Made by a program: the position numbers and the translations under genes | Assembly: GCF_900176515.1 (NCBI RefSeq) | Contig: NZ_FWXV01000005.1 | Coordinates: 371,360-435,359 of the forward strand | Direction: 5' to 3' | Origin: Kibdelosporangium aridum | Lineage (GTDB): Bacteria; Actinomycetota; Actinomycetes; Mycobacteriales; Pseudonocardiaceae | Length of the DNA: 64,000 nucleotides | Shown here: positions 61,612 through 64,000 of the stretch, one piece after another | Numbering within the stretch: the first letter of the stretch is position 1 | Layout of the letters: the number at the start of each line of letters is the position of its first letter | The notes under the pieces: model-generated | The model's database searches: none | What the model was told of the DNA's origin: nothing | The model's input: only the letters and a program-made list of their open reading frames with translations

Positions 61612-62076
61612 TCAGCGCCCGACGCTGCCGTCGATCAACTCCCGCAGGATGTCGGCGTGTCCCGCGTGCCGGGCGGTTTCCTCGATCATGTGGACCAGTG
61701 TCCACCGCCTCGATGACCCCCGGCGGGCGCCGGGGCCGGTGAGGTCGTCCCAGGACATGATCTCGTCGTTGGCCTCGGTGTTGGTTTTCCGGTAGGCGGT
61801 GAGGATCGCGTCCGCGGTGTCGTCCGGGGCGAGGCGGAACGTTGCTTTCCAGTTGGTCACGGCCGCACCGAGCAACCAGTACCGCTCCACGTGGGTGAGG
61901 TGTTTGATCAGCCCGAGCAGGTTCGTCCCGGACGGCACACCCGCGGTGCGGGCCTGGGGTTCCGGCGCTCCTTCGGCCTTGGCCGCGATGGCGGCGCGCA
62001 GGTAGTCGAGGAACCCGACGAGCACATCTCTCTCGCCGGGGCCGGTCGTCGGCGGTCCGGTGTCACGTTTGCCCAT
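61612..62076 (-). CDS. DinB/DUF664 family protein
   Basis: 154 residues. Helical DinB-type fold: GTNLLGLIKHLTHVERYWLL (metal His) and LVHMIEETARHAGHADILRE (second His pair), the DUF664 pattern. Probably a metal-dependent, possibly bacillithiol/mycothiol-linked enzyme. It ends 6 nt after the convergent sigma-linked gene. The ribosome site is weak. Confidence 0.83.
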   Translation of the reverse strand: MGKRDTGPPTTGPGERDVLVGFLDYLRAAIAAKAEGAPEPQARTAGVPSGTNLLGLIKHLTHVERYWLLGAAVTNWKATFRLAPDDTADAILTAYRKTNTEANDEIMSWDDLTGPGARRGSSRRWTLVHMIEETARHAGHADILRELIDGSVGR

Positions 62077-62173
62077 ACGTGCCACCCTGGCGCCGAGGTG
62101 CCGTGAAAGCACGAAACGTTGCCGGAATGGCAAGACCGGGTCGGTCGCCCGACCCGGTCTCACCACCGCTCGA

Positions 62174-62506
62174 TCAGCACGTGCCTGCCGTGTCTTTGAC
62201 GTAGTAGGCGGTCACGAGGTAGTTGATGGTGTGGCCGATCTGGGTGTCGGTCTGGGCCGGCGCGCAGACCTGCCGGTCGAAGCGGTCGAACGCGCCGCTG
62301 TAGGCCTTGAACCAGACGTTGATCTTCACGCCGGTGTTCTCACAGTTGCCCCAGAAGTACTTGCGCTCGTACTGCTGGCCGCCGGGCACCGGTTCGGCGT
62401 GGTTGCCGCACTTGTCGGGCGCCGCCGTGGTGGCCTGGCCGGCCATGGCCGGTGCCGCGATCATCGTCAGACCGGCGACGGCGGCGGTCAATGCCGAAAT
62501 ACGCAC
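62174..62506 (-). CDS. Secreted Cys protein (DUF6355-like)
   Basis: 110 residues. Signal peptide (MRISALTAAVAGLTMIAAPA) and a mature part with four Cys (DKCGNHAEP, YFWGNCENTGVKINVWF, DRQVCAPAQTD, DTAGTC) likely forming two disulfides. The pattern resembles DUF6355-type small proteins found near natural-product genes, but no such cluster is here. GTG start with GGAG 6 nt upstream. Confidence 0.68.
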   Translation of the reverse strand: MRISALTAAVAGLTMIAAPAMAGQATTAAPDKCGNHAEPVPGGQQYERKYFWGNCENTGVKINVWFKAYSGAFDRFDRQVCAPAQTDTQIGHTINYLVTAYYVKDTAGTC

Positions 62507-62684
62507 AATAACTCCACAGTGGACTGAATGGCTGGAATCGGGTGACTGCCCCTCTCGTGGGCGGGGGCTTATCCGAGCCTATGAGGAATTCGTACCCGTG
62601 AGACCCGAGTAGCGACCCCCATTCAGCCGCAGATGAATACCGGTGGAGTTTCTTTGCCGCCCACCTTGTTCGTGCGTATCCTGC

Positions 62685-63437
62685 TCAGTCCAGTGCGGTG
62701 CCGCTGGTCATGTTGATCTCGGTTCCGGTGATCGTGCGGGCCCAGTCCGACGCCGCGAACGCCGCCACATTGCCGACGTCCTGCACAGTCGCGGCGTGGC
62801 CGGTGAGGGTCCCCTTGCGGAAGCTGTCGATGATCATCTGGCGGTTCTCGTAGTCCGGCGGGATCGATTCGAACAGGCCGCTGGTCCTCAGGCTGAGCAC
62901 GCGGATGCCGTACCTGCCCAGTTCCACCGCGAGCTGGCGGCGCATCGACTCCACCGCGTCGAAAGTGACCTGGATGCCGCCGAAGTTGTAGTCGTGCATC
63001 AGCGGGCTGCGTTCGACCGAGCCGCCGAACGCCATGATCACGCCGGACTTCTGCTTGATCATGTGTCGTGCGGCCGCGCATGAGGTGAGGAATTTCGAGC
63101 TGACCGCCGTGATCACCGGGCGGATGTAGTCCTCGAGCGTCATCTCGACCATCGGGGTGCCTTGGGTGTCGGTGTCGGAAATGACGTTCATCGAGATGTC
63201 GATGCTGCCCGCCTGCGCGGCCACGGCGTCCGCGTGCTCGTTGACCTGACGTTCGTCGAGGGCGTCGACCTGGGCGATCTCGACGTTGCGGCCGATGCGC
63301 CCAGCGGCTTTCTCAAGCGTGGCCAGCGTGCGTCCGACGAGGAAGACGCGAGCGCCTTCGCGGACGAAAGCGCTGGCCACAGCCGTACCGACGGTCCCGC
63401 CGCCGTAGATGATCGCGTTCTTGCCGTCGAGCAACAT
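62685..63437 (-). CDS. SDR-family protein without YxxxK
   Basis: 250 residues. Rossmann start NAIIYGGGTVGTAVASAFVR and the SDR core with GVIMAFGGSVERS and LAVELGRYGIRVLSLRTSGL. At the active site the sequence is HDYNFGGIQVTFDAVESMRR: no Tyr-x3-Lys. Related actinobacterial SDRs share this pattern, so the change is old rather than a mutation; it may bind NAD(P) without the usual reductase chemistry. AGGAGG precedes the ATG but lies within a strong hairpin (63444-63478). Confidence 0.82.
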   Translation of the reverse strand: MLLDGKNAIIYGGGTVGTAVASAFVREGARVFLVGRTLATLEKAAGRIGRNVEIAQVDALDERQVNEHADAVAAQAGSIDISMNVISDTDTQGTPMVEMTLEDYIRPVITAVSSKFLTSCAAARHMIKQKSGVIMAFGGSVERSPLMHDYNFGGIQVTFDAVESMRRQLAVELGRYGIRVLSLRTSGLFESIPPDYENRQMIIDSFRKGTLTGHAATVQDVGNVAAFAASDWARTITGTEINMTSGTALD

Positions 63438-63443
63438 GGTGTG

Positions 63444-63478
63444 CCTCCTGGGTTGGTTTGCTTCTACAACCCAGGAGG
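63444..63478 (-). promoter_or_regulatory. Hairpin covering the SDR ribosome site
   Basis: CCTCCTGGGTTG and its exact complement form a 12-bp stem with an 11-nt loop. On the minus strand the 3' arm ends in AGGAGG, the Shine-Dalgarno of the SDR gene, so it is masked if the transcript starts upstream. It could also end transcription of the upstream sigma gene. Confidence 0.6.
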
Positions 63479-63498
63479 GCGCATCAACTCATCGCGGC

Positions 63499-64000
63499 TC
63501 AGGCAGACAGTTTCGTCGGCAGTCCGTACCTGGGGAAATCGGCGGTCAGGAACGACACGACCTCGGCGATCTTCGAGCCGTCGAATCGCAGCAGATCCAG
63601 TCCCGCGGGCACGTAGTGGTCGCCTTCGAGCATGTACGTGCCGAACGCCAGCTGGCCGTTCGCCCGAGCCGGCAGGAATTTCCAGCGCGTTCGCAGTGGT
63701 GTCGCCAGGAAACCGCGGATGGCCTCGTGGCCCTGGTACCACTCCGGCAGCGGTGGCATCGCGTACTTCGCGTCCTCGGTCAGCATGGCCACGATCGCCT
63801 CCACGTCGCCGATCTCCCAGGCAGCGGCGTACTGGTCGGCGACTTTCTGCAGCTCAGGCCCGGGTTCCACGTACTTGCGCGGGCTGACGGCCTTGCGGGC
63901 ACGCTGCAACGCGCTGTTCACGGCGGCCACGGTCGTGTCGAGTTGGTCGGCGACTTCCTGCGCGGAGAAACCGAGGACTTCGCGGAGCACCAGCACGGCC
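63499..64000 (-). CDS. ECF sigma factor with SnoaL-like C-terminal domain (3' part)
   Basis: The gene runs off the window; about 167 C-terminal residues are present. Sigma region 4 (LREVLGFSAQEVADQLDTTV, AAVNSALQRARKAV) is followed by a SnoaL-like domain (AAWEIGDVEAIVAMLTEDAK, YQGHEAIRGFLATPLRTRWK, EVVSFLTADFPRYG). Such C-terminally extended ECF sigma factors (SigJ/SigG groups) use the extra domain to control their own activity and usually lack an anti-sigma factor. The SDR gene lies 61 bp downstream. Confidence 0.85.
   Translation of the reverse strand, partial: AVLVLREVLGFSAQEVADQLDTTVAAVNSALQRARKAVSPRKYVEPGPELQKVADQYAAAWEIGDVEAIVAMLTEDAKYAMPPLPEWYQGHEAIRGFLATPLRTRWKFLPARANGQLAFGTYMLEGDHYVPAGLDLLRFDGSKIAEVVSFLTADFPRYGLPTKLSA

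Noticed and set aside
1..64000. tRNA, rRNA, CRISPR array, prophage or complete insertion sequence
   Set aside because: None was recognised on reading both strands; no transposase, integrase or phage structural gene is present. A tRNAscan or Infernal run would be decisive for small RNAs.

Overview
The window is 64 kb of high-GC actinobacterial chromosome, most likely from a Pseudonocardiaceae-type organism (Kibdelosporangium/Amycolatopsis/Lentzea range; the genus is inferred, not shown). Evidence: GC-rich third codon positions, many GTG and a few TTG starts, several likely leaderless genes, a coenzyme F420/LLM-type oxidoreductase, a furA-katG pair, and the actinobacterial block pgsA2-like / gcvH / garA / bifunctional nuclease / MerR / small lipoprotein / gcvP that parallels Mycobacterium tuberculosis Rv1822-Rv1832. 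No rRNA, tRNA, CRISPR array, phage or complete insertion sequence was seen.

Layout. 0-2.5 kb: end of an alkaline-phosphatase-superfamily gene plus two TIM-barrel sugar isomerase/epimerase genes. 2.6-6.6 kb: a large patatin-like membrane lipase on the minus strand, preceded by a 54-residue gene. 6.8-11.2 kb: crotonase, acyl-CoA synthetase, luciferase-like monooxygenase and a DsbA/FrnE protein. 11.2-13.1 kb: a 14-TM drug exporter with its own promoter and two operator-like repeats. 13.3-20.4 kb: the glycine-cleavage/GarA block, with a MITE-like element before gcvH and a tandem glycine riboswitch before gcvP. 20.5-23.7 kb: a small secreted protein behind a DasR-like site, then furA-katG. 23.7-25.7 kb: an amine oxidase next to a deletion scar that joins a truncated membrane gene to a broken TetR gene. 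25.6-31.6 kb: SemiSWEET, ROK regulator, Gfo/Idh oxidoreductase, two epoxide-hydrolase-type enzymes, a HAD protein and an aldo/keto reductase. 31.6-35 kb: an overlapping five-gene operon of ABC ATPase, two permeases, histidine kinase and response regulator. 35-38.4 kb: secreted hydrolase, F420-type oxidoreductase and an orphan substrate-binding lipoprotein.

38.4-40.3 kb carries the most unusual locus: one protein joining an XRE helix-turn-helix, an unrecognised beta-rich domain and a complete peptide deformylase with all three metal/catalytic motifs, divergent from a small basic protein. Three helically phased CGTGAG repeats lie between them. 40.4-49.7 kb: MerR/GyrI-like pair, SGNH hydrolase, unknown protein, solute-binding/VWA membrane protein, a DNA-glycosylase-like protein, two CNNM/CBS transporters, a DinB-type protein and a cupin. 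49.7-54.1 kb: a MarR regulator, a four-gene His-rich envelope cassette that looks metal related, and a DUF1707 protein. 54.2-64 kb: a molybdopterin oxidoreductase, a TPR-like protein, a decayed LAL-type LuxR regulator, an ECF sigma factor with its membrane partner, a DUF664 protein, a secreted Cys protein, an SDR without the usual YxxxK, and the end of an ECF sigma factor with a SnoaL-like tail.

Two promoters (10.6 kb DsbA gene; 41.0 kb MerR gene) share one design: TTGACC, a 19-bp spacer holding a perfect inverted repeat, then CAGGCT/CAGGAT about 7 bases before the start codon. This is the architecture of MerR/SoxR-controlled promoters, here apparently driving leaderless mRNAs.
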